A DNA stretch of 64,000 nt. It comes from Smittia aterrima (lineage: Eukaryota > Arthropoda > Insecta > Diptera > Chironomidae). Location: NCBI GenBank assembly GCA_033063855.1, contig CP093830.1, forward strand, positions 6,014,854-6,078,853. The letters are read 5' to 3'. Of this stretch, positions 33,658 to 46,544 are shown piece by piece; the stretch's first letter is position 1, and each line of letters begins with the position of its first letter. A program made the translations under genes and the position numbers. Under the pieces are notes generated by a model that was not told the origin of the DNA, made no database searches, and saw nothing but the letters and a program-made list of their open reading frames with translations.

Positions 33658-36600
33658 TTGCTTTAATTGTTTAATAATTTGCTTTCAAAATCACAGAAAT
33701 ATTTTTTCTTTCTCACTTTTTCATGATTTTCTTTAAACTTTTTTTATTTCTTCACTTTTTTTTATTTTTGTTAAAAACTTTTATTTTTGTATGCTTCCAC
33801 TTCAAAGCCTCGATTAAGTTTAAACTCGTTTGTTGTCATCCAACATAAACGGTGGAGAATCCGCAATCGACTCGAACAAAAGAGACGATCAATTACTTAA
33901 ACTGCCTACGACTGTGTTCGGATGAAGCCAAACCCGAAGAATCAGTTCTCGAGCCAATGAAACGAATAAAAAACTAATATTTCAAATTGCTCTTTGTTAT
34001 ATTTGGATTTAGCTAAGAGGCTATCGTCAAGTCGTCAGATACACCGGGAATGATTTAACAGCACGCGAGTCCACGAAATATTGTTTTTTTAGGTTTGATG
34101 GCCTCTCTTGCAGTTCACCAACTGATTTCAAAATAACTTTTTGTTTTGTTCGAACGAAGCAATTTTTCTTCTCCGCATTTTCCTTCTTTCCTCGTCATTC
34201 GTTGACGCCCATTGCGCAGCGATTGGATAAACTAACACGCTCGATGTAAAGAAGCGTTGGAAAAATGAACGAAGCTCGTTGTGTGAGTGTTGGGAAAATT
34301 TACTGAGCTCTTAAACATATCGACTTTTCATTTTGAATGATGAATGCTTAAACGAGAGCTCTTCTCGGTTAAATTACAATTTCCCATCAAAGTTTCAAAT
34401 ATTGATTGCATTTCACTGAAAGCTAAGAAGAAGACGAACATGAAGACGAATTTTGTTTGTCGACTTCATTGTGAGAATTGCAGATGCTGCAGCTTTGAAT
34501 TGATTTACAAATGAATTTTTAATCTCGAGCAATAAAAGTGAATTCCGATTTGATGTTAACAAAAAAAAAACTAAGACCAATGATCAGTTTAATATTGCAG
34601 TTTAACGATGCTTCCAAGTCATGATCGTAATTCTCTAATTTTCAGCTCGATAGAGTTTCGTTTCTTCGAAACAATTCTTTTAGCGCTTTTATAGCTTCCA
34701 ACGTCGACTGAATCGAATTATTCACATGAATTTTAGATAAACGAAGCTGTAGAAGCCAGCAGCGATTTCAGGTCTGCTTAAACGCCAAACACAAAGCAAT
34801 TGAAATTTATCCACTCTCTCTCTCCCTCTCACTCTCTTATGATGAACAGAGCGGCAATAAAGTTTTTCATTTCACCTCCGACAATAACAATTTTTATGGT
34901 TTTTCATTATTTGATTTCATTCTTTTTCTCTTGAGCAAGTGAACGCGGAAAACTGGGAAAACTCTGAGCGAATTTATATTCAACGAATGTTCTCACATTG
35001 TTCCACATTGCGATAAATTTCAATGAACGCGGATCATTCCATTATTTTATTATCCTACATGAAAACAAAATGTTGCATCATTGATATTGCTAACTCATTT
35101 GCCCCGACTTCTGGGGCCCATTAAAATTACATTGGAATCAAAATTATATTTCAGTGGCTAAAGCGCTTGGATGATGATTTCCGGATTGGCCTTTTCGGTT
35201 AGAGCGTTGGAGGGAAATTAAACTATAAATCACTTCGCTCTTCAGTAAACATCAATGAATTAGAATGAGACAAGAGTCACTAAACGCCTCTTCAAACATC
35301 GTCGACCGAATAAAAACAGAATTTGTCTTCAAAATAAAAAGCTTTTAACGTTTTGTGTTATGTCGTTTTAAAATGTTAATGAGCAAATCATTGAGATAAG
35401 CAAGCGAGAGACTTAAATAAATCTCCGAAGATGCTTTTTATTTAAATTATTAAATGTAAGTTTCGACGTTCCTCGTGCCCGTTAAGTTTTTATTAAAACA
35501 TAATCGCTCAGGCTTAAGTCAGCGAAATGAAACTCTTTTCAATTAGGTTTAAGACTTCGAGAGACACGCAAGTTAAGCTTACGAGCATATCGCTCCTTTG
35601 AGTCTTTTTACTTCTCCTTCTTCAGATCTTGCTGACACATTTGGAGTCGACGAGACTTATCAGAACGTTGTAATGAAATATTTGACGTTTCATTCGATTG
35701 TGTGACTCAATAAGAAGGAACGAAACTGAGCTGTTTACGAATATCGTGTTGGACACTAAGAGACTTTCAAATTGATCGTAAAATGTATCTTAATCAGCTT
35801 TTAAATCGTTCAATTTATAGAGAAATATTTAAAGAGCTTTGAATTAATGAAGTAATCAATTCGTCGTCTGTTTGGCACACTCAACGTCTTTGTCGGTGGA
35901 CTGGTTCGATTTTTGAGGACGAATCTATTTGTCAAATGAATTTGTAAGCCAACACATTCCATCAAGAGAGCAACCAGGCAAAATCGGTCTAATGAATAAA
36001 CCGATAAAGTCTTCCATGTTTCACAACGAATTTGTTGTTATCTCGCTATGCTGCTCCGAAAAAAAAGCGAGACGACAAGGGAAGAATGTTAAGAGGCTTT
36101 TAAAATTCCACAAGCGACCGCTCCGACGACAATGTCTCGCATTTCGCTTATCGATTTTTTTTCTGTTTTCTTTAAACTTCTCGATCGTCCTGAGTTGGTT
36201 AGTCATCATCCAAAAAACGTTTCATTGACTTTAACGTCACTTCATTTCAGTTGAGGAGCTAGTCTCGAAACAAAGATGTTTATGTGAAAGCAATCGTCGA
36301 CGTCTCATAAAAAAATCTTAGCGCGAGACCGCAGTAGACGAAAGAAAGAAAGAAGGAAGAGACACAACGAGCAAGTCAATATAAAAATCAGTGAAAACCT
36401 TTGTTCGATAAGGAATGACACAAATTGTCCATTAAGAGAAACACTCTCAGTCTACCAACGTCGACCTTTTTTCTTCTCCTCGAAGGAGCAAAGCGCACTA
36501 GTGCTTGAGAGTGGTCTCTTTCCTTTTGGAGCGTTTGACGTGAAGGCGCGCAAAAGAAGACGACGGAAGAAAAAAGCGAAAGCGACGACACGAACTTTTT

Positions 36601-38179
36601 AATTTTAACGAGGTGATTATGGTTTTATCGCCAGTTGTCAGCAGCGAAAGAAGGTTCAGAGAAGCACCGAACGCTGTTCAATCTAATGCAAGAGCTTTGA
36701 TTTTATGCAAACTCTTTAATCAATTCGAATCAGCCGCATGCAGTTCGACATGGTGAAATTGAATTTAAGTTGAACATGCGATGAAATTTATGCAAAAAAT
36801 GTACACGAGCTACGTCCGTTGGTGGTCCACGCCGCAGCAAATGGCGAAGTAATATTGAAACGACTTCGGATAACGTCAGGAAGGTTTTGGACTTAAACAT
36901 GTTTTCCCCAAAAATAATTCATCTTAATCGGACCGCCAACGTTTCCTTCATCCCATCATCCTCGTTTGTCAACATTTAACGAGCGAGGTTGTTCGAGAGG
37001 TGTGCGCGATAATGAAATGCAACTCACAACAAATCTTTCTTCATTGGAAACGAATAAATTTGAAAGTCGTGAAGCTCGTTCCTCAGCGTGGTGTGGCATA
37101 ATTGCCATCAAAGTCAGTTGATAACAAGAAATACCTCGTTGAATGAATGAATGAAGAAAAGGTCTTCGGAGCGATGAAGGCGATAGTCACTTAGTCGTAA
37201 CAACGATTTTCGCATTCGATGTCGTTGTGTTAATGGACAATTTGTGTCGATTTATCAGAATACTTTAGAAAATCAAATTAAAGTGAACACATTGTTGGCT
37301 TGAAGCGAGAGAAAAATGTAAATCTGCTGCTTCTGTTGGTGCTGGAAATTTATTCGTTTTGAATAATTAATTGGCTTGTAAGATATCTTCGCTTTGGATT
37401 TATAAATCGTCAATTAATTGGACGAATGGTAAAACCCGGTGGCAGTAGTCATCACACAGTTCCGGAGACAATCGTCGAGAGGCGCAAGCTGTTGTCAAGA
37501 ATTGCGTGACTTTAGAATTTAATTTGCGTCATTAAGAGATCTACGAACGCGACCTTTTTGTGAGATGGTCAAAGGACCGAAGGTTTCGTGTCAACTCACT
37601 GGCGACTCATCGACTGCACGCCGCACTTCTTCTCTCGGACATCAATTTAATGAGATCTGTCAAATTACAATCAAATGCTTCGTGCTCTTAATCGTTCGAT
37701 TGTGAATTGTGTCTGCAAGGTGCATACGATTGAGTTCTGTAAATACAAAGAGACCGAAAATATTTAATCGCAACATTCTGAAATGAAAACAATTCTGTTT
37801 GTTTTGAACGAAGTTTAATTCATAAATCGTTAAAGCTTCTCATGTGATGCAAATTGCAAAGAAATCGCTGAGTCAAGTACGTGTTTAATGTTCGACAATT
37901 CACACAAACGACTCGAGTCATGAAGTCGATGGCGGCCATTAACGAATCGGGAGGAGCTTTAAGTAGTTTAATTACGCAAAATAATTGGATGGTTTCAAAG
38001 AAAAGTTGCTTTTCATGATCGTCGTTTAAAGAAGCTCGCGATGCATAAACTTATAAGCAAACGACGCTTCTTTTCTCGTGCTCATAAAGCATAAAGCTTG
38101 AGAATCGAAAAAATATTTGGAAGCAATAAAAAAAACATGTCAAACATTTCTCTTTAAAAGTGAGTTGGGCTGGCCAGGC
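33658..38179. other. upstream region of C15
   Basis: The C15 5' UTR and promoter should lie just right of 33657, but no TATA box is evident. A CT-rich run occurs at 34813-34836. ORFs are short shadows with no family match. No RNA gene or mobile element was recognised. Confidence 0.5.
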
Positions 38180-39030
38180 CTTGAGTATAAATAGAGATTT
38201 TAGCCAAAACTTTATGAAGTAGATTGATGAATAAAAACGGCAAAAGAATTTGCAAAAATCTCAATACCGAATGACTCGGGTTCGAATCCTTGGCAAATCG
38301 GTTCACCTGGTTTTTCAACATTTTTTTTAAATAAAAAAGTAAAACAAGATTTTTTTAAATTTGTGAAGGTTTGGCTTACCAAGAATTCATATTTAAACTT
38401 AACTTGTATTAAAGTTTTAGCCGAAGTGTTTTAAAATAATTTGTAGCTTAATCTTTAAAGCTTCTAATATTTGGCCTTGCAAGTCCTGGGTTCGAATCCT
38501 AAGGCAGATCAAGTTATGTATGTTGTTCGATTTTTTTTTTAATTTTCTGAAGTTTTAGAACCTTTTAAAGTTAAGACTTAGTGAAAGAAATTATAATTGA
38601 ACTGACTTCTTTCATGGCCTTTCTCATTGAATTTAAATAGATATTTTAGCCTAAACGTCATGAAGTATCTTGTAGCTTGATGATCAGCATGTCAAAAGTA
38701 TTTGCAAGTTCTTAATATTGAATAACTCGGGTTCGAATCCTAGGCAAATCAGTTTTTTCAACTATTACTCTATTTTTATTTTTTTTAAATAAAAATTACA
38801 AAAGTTAGTTTAGGCAAAAATTTCTTTAAATTTTTTGTTAATAACATTTTTGTAAAGGATAAGCTTAACAAGATTTCAAATAGAAGTTTAAGCCAAAGTT
38901 TTTTAAAGTAGCTCGTTGCTTAATCTTAGAGGCTTTTTGATTGAAATGCTTATTTTCTGCATGTCTTGGGTTCGAATCCCAGACAAACTTGAAATATCAT
39001 AAGTAATCTTTTTATGTTATTTTTTTTTAA
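38180..39030 (+). repeat. tandem array of four tRNA-like (SINE-type) units
   Basis: Perfect B boxes GGTTCGAATCC lie at 38279, 38489, 38730 and 38969, a period of 210-241 bp. Each is preceded by a related leader (TTTTAGCC or TTTAAGCC, then AAGTA and TTGTAGCTT or TTGCTTAATC-like A-box relics). Each is followed within about 10-60 bp by a long T run that could end Pol III transcription. Tails share GGCAAATC or GCAGATC. The units are relatives of those at 30.1-30.7 kb, in the same orientation, but with poorer A boxes. Confidence 0.75.
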
Positions 39031-42000
39031 ATAATCTTGTTCAACCTAAATCTTCTCGAAACCGTGAACAAGGCTCAAAGAATATCGAGAAAAAGTTTAA
39101 AAGTTCCTTTTGGTTAAATGGCGTTTAGTCTGAGTAAAACGAGCGAGGGTGGAGAAAACCTCTCTTTCCTTTTATGAATAAATAAAACAATTTTTCATAT
39201 TTTTATGCAGACACGCTAAGCAGCGACGCTTGGGGGTTGGAAATATTTTCCATTTTAAGAAGCCAGAGAAAAGCGATGGTATCGTGTTGGCAATAATACT
39301 GAGCAGCGTTATTATCGATATTGGATTTTTATTGATTTTCAAATTTGATAAATTGATGTGTTTATTGATATGAATGAAATTTGAAAGGCTTTTCGTGATC
39401 GCTTTTTTATTGAACACGAAAGATTTCTGCTTTTCGAAAGTATTAAGAGTGACGGAGGGCTCAATTTGATTGGCAGTTCTAACTTAAACTTGCTCGACTA
39501 AACTTTCAACGATTGAACTTCATTCTAATTGATTTTAAAGTTCTCTTCATTCAGGATTCGTTCGAGACGAAGTCAACACGTTTTTTTGTCGTTTTAATTA
39601 TTCATGGCTTTTCAACCAACGTGTTAGCATCGAAATCAAATAGTTCTATGTGGTTTAGGGACTGCATTGAGATCTCAAAGGAATCCTTGCATTTCAATGA
39701 TACAAAGAGTCAACGTCGAGGTCTGTGAACTTCCCGGAATCTGTTTTTGGTCGACTAACATCCAAGATGGAAAGCTACGCTAAAAAAACTTCAACCGTTC
39801 GTGCCTAATCCACAGCTCCAATATCGAGATATGTAAACGGAGCACGTAACTGTTTCGGAAAATGCCAGAAGTTGCTCGTAATTGGCTGCTTTATCTGCTC
39901 ACATTTTGATGGACGTGCTTTTAATTATTCACGACAACAAAACGAGATCCGTTTCGAATACTTCTCGATTTGCTTTAAATGGAATTCAACCTCTCCACTT
40001 AATTGTTCCTCGATCGGGATTGCTGTCTTCATTAGCTTATCTTCTTGCATGTTGATGCTAAAAAGAATCAAGTTGATTTCTCAGAAGGAATTTCTTCAAT
40101 AATTGATGACAAGCAAAGCGACTTCCAATCACAATGTCCCCGACTCACTCTCAGCTTTGATTCCCCTCCAGATCATTGCGCAAATCGAATCAAACGGCTT
40201 TTTATTTAATTTTAATTTCCACCTGACAGCAAAAAGCAGTAATCGTGTAACGTGACTGTTCTTCGTGATGGGAAATAAGAGAGAGAGAGAGAAAGGAGCC
40301 CGATATGTGATTATTGCTTTGTTATTCAATTTAGTCAAGTGAGACAAAAATTGTGTCTGCTTTGTGTCAAGTGAATAATTGATGTCGAAGCTTGTTAGTA
40401 AATGAATTCTCAAGTCAATTTGCTGATACAATAATTTATTTAGGGAAAAGAAGCCGATTTAACTAACGACGATCTTGATTCGTATTTATCATTTCCCATG
40501 CGCCATTATCATCATAACTAAAGTAACCAAAATTCAAATGAGGTTTTTCTTAATTAAAATTTCAACGCATTAAACGAGATGAAGCAATTAATCCCTTCGC
40601 TTTAAAGTGAAGAAATCCCCAAACCAAAGCAAGAGCTCTCCTTCGTCGTTAAAGTTAAAAAGCTTAATTCTCCCCTCTAATTGCTTCACCCAGTGCGAGA
40701 GTAGACTTCTGCCTTCGTCGAAACCTGAAAACTCGTTTAGACAATTTATTTTGTCATGATAATTCCAGCCGGGTTCTATTTTTGGTAGCAAGAGAAATCG
40801 AGAAGGGAAAAAGAAGAAGGCGAAAGCATAAAAATAAATTCATGAATAATTTACCTTCACTTTTGCTTTGGTTGATAAGATAAGTTGTCAAGCCTCAATC
40901 CAATCGAGCGAAACGTGAATTTGTCAGACAAGATCCGACGGCGAAATTCAATTTCATTGACACTTCATAGCAACAGATGCGCGTTCAATAATATTTCTCA
41001 TCGGAATAGGTTTTATTCTTTTGATCAATTTCAAAGTCTTTCATTAAGCACACAATCGCCTTAATAACCTTTAATTGTGATCATCAAAAGAGTTTCTATC
41101 GTTTGAATGCGAAAGGAAGTTGAAGGCAGCAAGAACGAAGTTAAATTGATGTGTGGTCTGGTCCTTTACCTTTTTGACGATTATCGACGTCTTTGATCGT
41201 TTGTAGGTTTTAGTAATTTTCATTTAATCGCTGCGAAAGAAAATTGACGGTCGTGCTATGATTTCGTTGTTCTCTTCCTGCTATTAGCATTGCGAGGCTA
41301 ACCACAAGAATTGACTTGAAGGAGAAAGTGTGACGCAACCTTTAAGCTGTTGCTTTCAACCACCAACGATTACGAAAAGCGATTTATGCAATCGAGCGTT
41401 AAGAGAATCTCGCAAATGTCATCGGTCTTGCGCAAATCAAACTCGACTCGAGATATTTTAAGAAAGTTCTTGAAAATGAAGAAAACAAAGTAAAAATTGC
41501 CTCTTTCCGTTCAAAGTTCTTTCTGTCGTTGTAATTTCAAAAATGACCGCCACTCTGTTTCTTCTACGATTACGATAATTTCTTTCTTTTTTTTCGTCGT
41601 TCATTGGTGAGACCGACGATGTTTTTGTTAAAACGCGACGCTTATTCAAGTCGAAACAAAGGAAATATTTTTTAAAGCCGTCGTTTAAAATGTTGGTTAA
41701 ATTAATTGCTCCTTGTTTCAACTCCCACATCATTTGCTTAACGATGTTTCCAGTTGAAACAGAAGAAGAAAACTTTTTTAAGTTAATCGACGCTCATTAC
41801 ATTTTACATTGGTCGTGATTATTAGTGGAACAAATCTAATTGCCGAAAGTAGTTTTTCCTGGAAGAGCAATCGACAGGAAGATGTCAAGAACTGTTTTGA
41901 GTTCAATCTCAAAAAGAAATTGTTTCTGATTCTTCATGAGATTGCTTTTGTAACTGTACAAAGCTAAAACTAACAAAGAGATCAGATGACATCAAAATAT

Positions 42001-42935
42001 ATTTCCCATGAAAATGAACAAGAAGAAGTTGAAACGCCTCATCAATTCTCGACGAACGATTAAAATGTTTCCTCTGTTCTCATTGAAATTATTTAATTTA
42101 TTTACAGCCCTCGCATGGTGTTTCACGATAAACAGAAGAGAACGCTCCCGAGGGATTTGCAGAGAGTCAAGTGTAGCGCACCCTAAAGCTACGTGCAATG
42201 AGAAAAAAAGGGAAAAATCCATCATAAGCAGTCTCTCCTTGCTCATTTTCATATTCCATGAATTAATAAGCAGGCGAGTTCTGCTGCTTTCTTTCCAAGA
42301 GCTTGTGGGAGAGCCGAGGCAGTCGAGTAATGTGAAAACGTATGTCAAGGGGCTCATGCAGCTTCAGCTAATTAAATTAAATTTTCATTACATCTAATTC
42401 AAAATTGCTGTGGAAAATCTTTCTCGTAGAGCGAGTTTAGCGAGCAGAAGATGAAGTGCGGATTCATTAGGATTTGAAGTTTCTTTCTCTCGTCAAGTCT
42501 AAACATCAATCAACAAATCAAATCAATTCGAAGTAAATTGAAGATTTCCACACTCTCTCGACCATCGGCTAGCTCGCATTAAACTTTAACGAAGTGTTTC
42601 TCGAAGACAAATCGAAGATTTCTCGGTTTTAAAAGAGATCGTCGTCGTCCAGCATTGCTCGATGAAATAAAATTTCAAATCAATTGGCACGACCCAAACA
42701 CTCTCGCACTCTCGTTCAACTTTTATGTGCGTTTGCCATTTCATGATTTTCACTTTGGGATGAGGGTTCTTCAATTGCCACAAATCAAAGTCTACCCTTG
42801 GAGAGTACGAAGATAGAAAGATTCCCATTCACATTTCCACTTAAATTTAAAAGCTGGGCTTGAGATGTTTGTTAATAAATAATTCACGAATCAAAAAGAG
42901 AACGAACGAATAACATTTGCAGCTTCTTATAAGCA
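39031..42935. other. intergenic region between tRNA-like array 2 and corazonin
   Basis: No gene is supported. Overlapping ORFs on both strands at 41992-42397 (121 and 129 codons) mirror each other and have no recognisable domain. A GA run lies near 40280. Confidence 0.5.
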
Positions 42936-42941
42936 TTTATT
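42936..42941 (-). promoter_or_regulatory. polyadenylation signal for corazonin
   Basis: AATAAA on the minus strand, about 107 bp after the corazonin stop codon. Confidence 0.55.
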
Positions 42942-43047
42942 CATTTGCCCATTCATCGTTGCTTGAAAATTACTTAGAAAAGAAAGTTCGTTGTGTATCT
43001 ATCGTCTCGCGGGTTTCATTGAAAGATTGACTGGCACTTGTTGTCGC

Positions 43048-43458
43048 TTAGTTCATGAATCGATTGACTGCATCTTCATCAGATCCCTCAGCAGCTGTCG
43101 GTGTATAATCATCATTAAGCTTATAGTTGTGTGTCAATATCGCCATCCTCAAATCGCACGGGTTCTTAATGATGTGCTGTATCAATCTGAAGACGAAGAG
43201 AAACCGCAGCAAAAGGGAAATTAATGATCTTAGGACTAAACCGCAACGACGACAGCGTATGTTGTCGAGAACTCACCTTTCACGGTTGTTTAAGTCGTTG
43301 ACTGTCAGCACGGGGATCATTTGTCTTACAGGCGGGATGTCTGTGACACTTGCACTTGATCGCTTTCCGTTTGTCCATCCTCGAGAGTATTGAAACGTTT
43401 GTGCGTTAATTTCAATCACGCAAAACGTTAGCAGAGCAAAAATCAAAAGTTTGTGCAT
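43048..43458 (-). CDS. Crz: pro-corazonin neuropeptide precursor
   Basis: Two exons (43458-43277 and 43186-43048; 90-bp intron) give 106 aa. A signal peptide (1-19) is followed directly by the mature peptide QTFQYSRGWTN (20-30) and the amidation-cleavage signal GKR (31-33). This is [Arg7]-corazonin: the N-terminal Gln becomes pyroglutamate and Gly31 supplies the C-terminal amide. The remaining ~73 residues are the corazonin-associated peptide region. It has one Cys and ends EDAVNRFMN, with no second amidated peptide. Corazonin is a GnRH-related hormone acting in stress, metabolism and ecdysis in insects. A TATA box lies upstream at 43552-43558. Identification is certain from the peptide and its processing sites. 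Confidence 0.98.
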
Positions 43459-43551
43459 TTTCTTGTTTAAAAAAATATTTCACTTCACACGAGAGCTTAT
43501 CACTCGACGAGATTCACGATATCAATGATTCGATGTATTCAAATGCTCTCG

Positions 43552-43558
43552 CTTTATA
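43552..43558 (-). promoter_or_regulatory. TATA box of corazonin
   Basis: TATAAAG on the minus strand lies about 95 bp upstream of the start codon. An initiator-like TCATTG follows about 25-30 bp downstream. The arrangement fits a tightly regulated neuropeptide promoter. Confidence 0.55.
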
Positions 43559-44088
43559 TCGTTGATAGCGATTCACAGATTTCCTTTCTTGAAGGAAAAT
43601 TTGGATGAAAGCACATCAAATCAAATCAAAATAATTGAAGTGACTTTGCACGTAAAGCTCTTCATGAAAGGATTGAGGGAGGAACGGGCTTTTGTGTTCG
43701 TCTCGAACTGAAACAATATCACCGCAAATTGGATGAACATCATCCTCACACGATACAATCAATTTGCATTGTAAGCTGATACAGAAAGCAAAGATAATTG
43801 CATGGCAGAACTAAACTCGTCTCGTTTTCTTTAAGACGACGGGGATTTCACTTTGGAAATTCAACTCTGCGAATAATTTGCGTGAGTGTGAATTTAAATT
43901 TGACGTCATCAATCTTCTCTCTGACGATATCGATTTCAAAACAAACGGAGAATTTCAATTAGGCAATCTTAGTAAGCTTTCTATTATTGGACTGTCAAGA
44001 TTTTAATCAAAATTCAAAGATTTTGGAATAAGTTTGGTTCAGCAACAAATTTAAAGTTTGGAAGGAAAATTTAAGTTCTCGAAGGAAA
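43559..44088. other. divergent region between corazonin and galectin
   Basis: About 530 bp of noncoding DNA lie between two divergently transcribed genes. It should hold upstream elements of both. No specific site beyond the corazonin TATA box is evident. Confidence 0.45.
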
Positions 44089-45243
44089 ATGAAGGGAAAG
44101 AAGAATTCTAAGGAAGTTGAAAGAACTTCAGAACGATTTGATGAAGTTCAAGCGATGGTTCCATTGACAAATAAAATTTCATTGAAATACTCTGGAAAAA
44201 TTATTTCTCTCGACAATGGAGATGTCATCTCAATCATGGCACGATCAAAAGATTCAGCGGAATCCTTTGATTTCTTTCTCGGAACTGACGATGGCTTGAA
44301 AAAGGATTTCGGTGACATTCAACTTCATGTTTCTGTTACATTCTCTGGATTAAGTTGCGTTGTGAGAAACTCCTACACGAAAGGCGTAGGTTGGGATAGC
44401 AACGAAGAAAAGGAGGAAAATTTGATGGCACACGACAATTTGAATCCGATCAAAAAAGGCGAAGACTTCAAGATTTCTATTTATGTTGACGCTAACAAGT
44501 TCTATCTGCTCATAAATGAGAAGCCATTCTGCACGTACAATCATCGTAAGCCTGTCGCTGACGTTAAAGTTCTTTGCATCTACGGCGACATCGAGCGAAT
44601 CTGTCAAGTCAGTCATTACCACTCAAAAATTAATTTAGATCAACCCATCAACAAAGCAACCTTTAGTGGATCTGTGCCCGTCTTAAATAATGACACAGCA
44701 ATTGTCTTTCGTGGGACCTGCAAAGGAAATCCTCAAGAGTCGAAGAACGAACACTTTGTAATTAGTTTGATTGAAGTCGCAACTGGCAAACTTTTAATTC
44801 AACTCATTACAAACTTTTCGACTGGCGTTGTCATGGCAATCACTCAAGATGACAATCAAGGGTGCGTTGAGTTTTAATTGGTCACTCACATTCGTCTCAC
44901 GATAAATTTTTATTACTTCAGATTGAGTAAGCAATTAATTGAGAAGCCAAAGCCGTTCCCATTCGAAGGAAACACGGTTTTCAAAACAGCAATCGGATTG
45001 ACAAAGCACGATTTTGTTGTCACAGCAAATGGGCAGCATTTCCTTCGACTTCCTTACGATCAAGGCGTAAGCTTCCATGGTCAACCTGTCGACTATCAAA
45101 TCTCGACTTGTGCAGGCCTTGAGCTTGAAATGACAGGAGTTGATGCTGTAACTTTACTCGATTTTTTGGATGAAGATCTTCCGAAAGTTCAGAATGACAA
45201 TGATGAACAATCAAAAGTCCTAGCTCAAATTTATCATCATTAA
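44089..45243 (+). CDS. tandem-repeat galectin with degenerate sugar-binding motifs
   Basis: Two exons (44089-44861 and 44922-45243) give 364 aa, with no signal peptide. Two galectin-type jelly-roll domains can be seen: CRD1 at about 25-180 and CRD2 at about 200-335. CRD1 keeps the order of the family signature (His80 in IQLHVSV, VVRNS at 91-95, Trp102 followed by an acidic stretch). It lacks the H-x-N-x-R triad: the FNPR segment is replaced by VSVTF. CRD2 (IVFRGTCKG, then FEGNTVFKTAIGLTKHDFVV) has lost nearly all canonical binding residues. Dipteran galectins act in immunity and cell adhesion after non-classical export. Here binding to beta-galactosides is doubtful. It converges on ZNHIT2, with only 66 bp between stops. 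Confidence 0.8.
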
Positions 45244-45278
45244 AGTGATGAACTCAAGAAAATTCGAATCAATTTTGT

Positions 45279-45284
45279 TTTATT
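45279..45284 (-). promoter_or_regulatory. polyadenylation signal for ZNHIT2
   Basis: AATAAA on the minus strand lies 26-31 bp past the ZNHIT2 stop and only about 36 bp from the galectin stop. The two mature mRNAs must nearly or actually overlap. Confidence 0.55.
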
Positions 45285-45309
45285 TCTCAGACTTTCAGAT
45301 TACACGAGA

Positions 45310-46544
45310 TTATACGAGATCCCATTGAGTCTTCCACTCACTTCGATTGTAACGAAACTTAATGAACGACAAATAGAACTCAATTTTTCGAATGCATCCT
45401 GTAAAGTGAGTTTGATTCTCCAGTTGCTTGAATTCGTTTCTTCCATCACCGGAGATGAATTCTGATGAAAACTTTTTGCTTGTTCCGCCAGATGATGATG
45501 AAGAGATTCTGGGAGTTTCCTTTCGATGCTTGCTCTTTGCTGATTTGAACATTGAAAGGATTTCGCTAAGACTTGAAAGGATAAAAGCATTTGCGTTTGA
45601 GTCATCGCCAGGTCCATCGAAAATATCTTTCAAATCTTCTAGGATAACTCCTTTTATGCTTTGATCAGCGAGTAAATTAAAGTTTAGACAACTCATGACG
45701 ACAGCATCGGTGACTGATATCATTGATTCGAAGTTAGCGTTTGCCTTAAGATTATCACAGATTGAAATCAAATTATCTGTCGCTTCAAGTACGTAATTAA
45801 AATGATCTCCGTTGTAGTAGCGAAAGATGTAAGCGTAAGCTGCAATCACGTTAGCGATGTTGTGGATAATGCAAGGCGCGGGTGTTTTCGTGGAGATTGT
45901 TTGAAAGACTTTGATGTCTTTTGGAACGATTGGACAATGTTTCAGAATGTCTTCGACTTTACTTGACTCGTCTTGAACGTCTCTGACAAGTTTTTCTTCT
46001 AACTTTGTCTTCCACCAAGGCTCAACAGGCTGCACAATCTTGTCAATCTCTCCGTTGTAAACAATGCTCTTGAACTCTTGTTTCTCTTCATCTGTCAATT
46101 TCTCCCAAACTGCATCAGCATTGTTCAAATCCACTTCAGCGAGTCGTTCAGCTAAATCTCCTGGTTCACTCTCATCATCATCAGAATCAATATCATCCCA
46201 TTCGACTTCTTCCGGTTCGTCCTCAACTCGCTGTAGCATTTCCAAGACTTTCTTTTTGTCTTCACTTGAATCATCTTGTTGCTGTAGCTCGTTAATCACA
46301 CATTCCTATAAAAGAATTCATTTGAATCATCAGCAAACAATTGTAATCGTAAACTTACTTTATAAAAAGCTTCAGAGCATTGTTGATGATTCTCCGAACG
46401 ATAACAATCTAACGAGCAGTATTTGATGTTGCATCTTGGGCAAGAATATTTGAAGGCGGTCGTTTGACATCTGTGAACGAAACTGAATGACAACTCTTGT
46501 TTCTAACAATAATTAAAGTCAACTTACATTTCGCAGTGTTCCAT
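45310..46544 (-). CDS. ZNHIT2: zinc finger HIT domain-containing protein 2
   Basis: Three exons (46544-46528, 46470-46359 and 46305-45310) give 374 aa. The N-terminus is a complete HIT zinc finger with ligands Cys4, Cys7, Cys16, Cys19, Cys24, Cys28, His34 and Cys37 (MEHCEICQ, CPRCNIKYCSLDC, ENHQQC). An acidic linker (EEVEWDDIDSDDDESEPG) and the conserved ZNHIT2 body (LTDEEKQEF, PWW, PCIIHNIANVIAAYAYIFRY) follow. The family works with the R2TP/HSP90 co-chaperone in U5 snRNP assembly and box C/D snoRNP biology. The first exon is 17 bp and supplies the first five residues including the CxxC start; that splice is fixed by the zinc ligands. It shares a 204-bp divergent promoter with adenosine kinase. 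Confidence 0.92.

Noticed and set aside
40588..40791. Protein-like 67-codon minus-strand ORF
   Set aside because: It starts at TTG with no ATG, has no adjoining exons and no recognised family.
41992..42397. Two overlapping ORFs of 121 and 129 codons on opposite strands
   Set aside because: Each is the mirror of the other, a usual effect of codon-phase bias in random sequence. Neither shows a domain.
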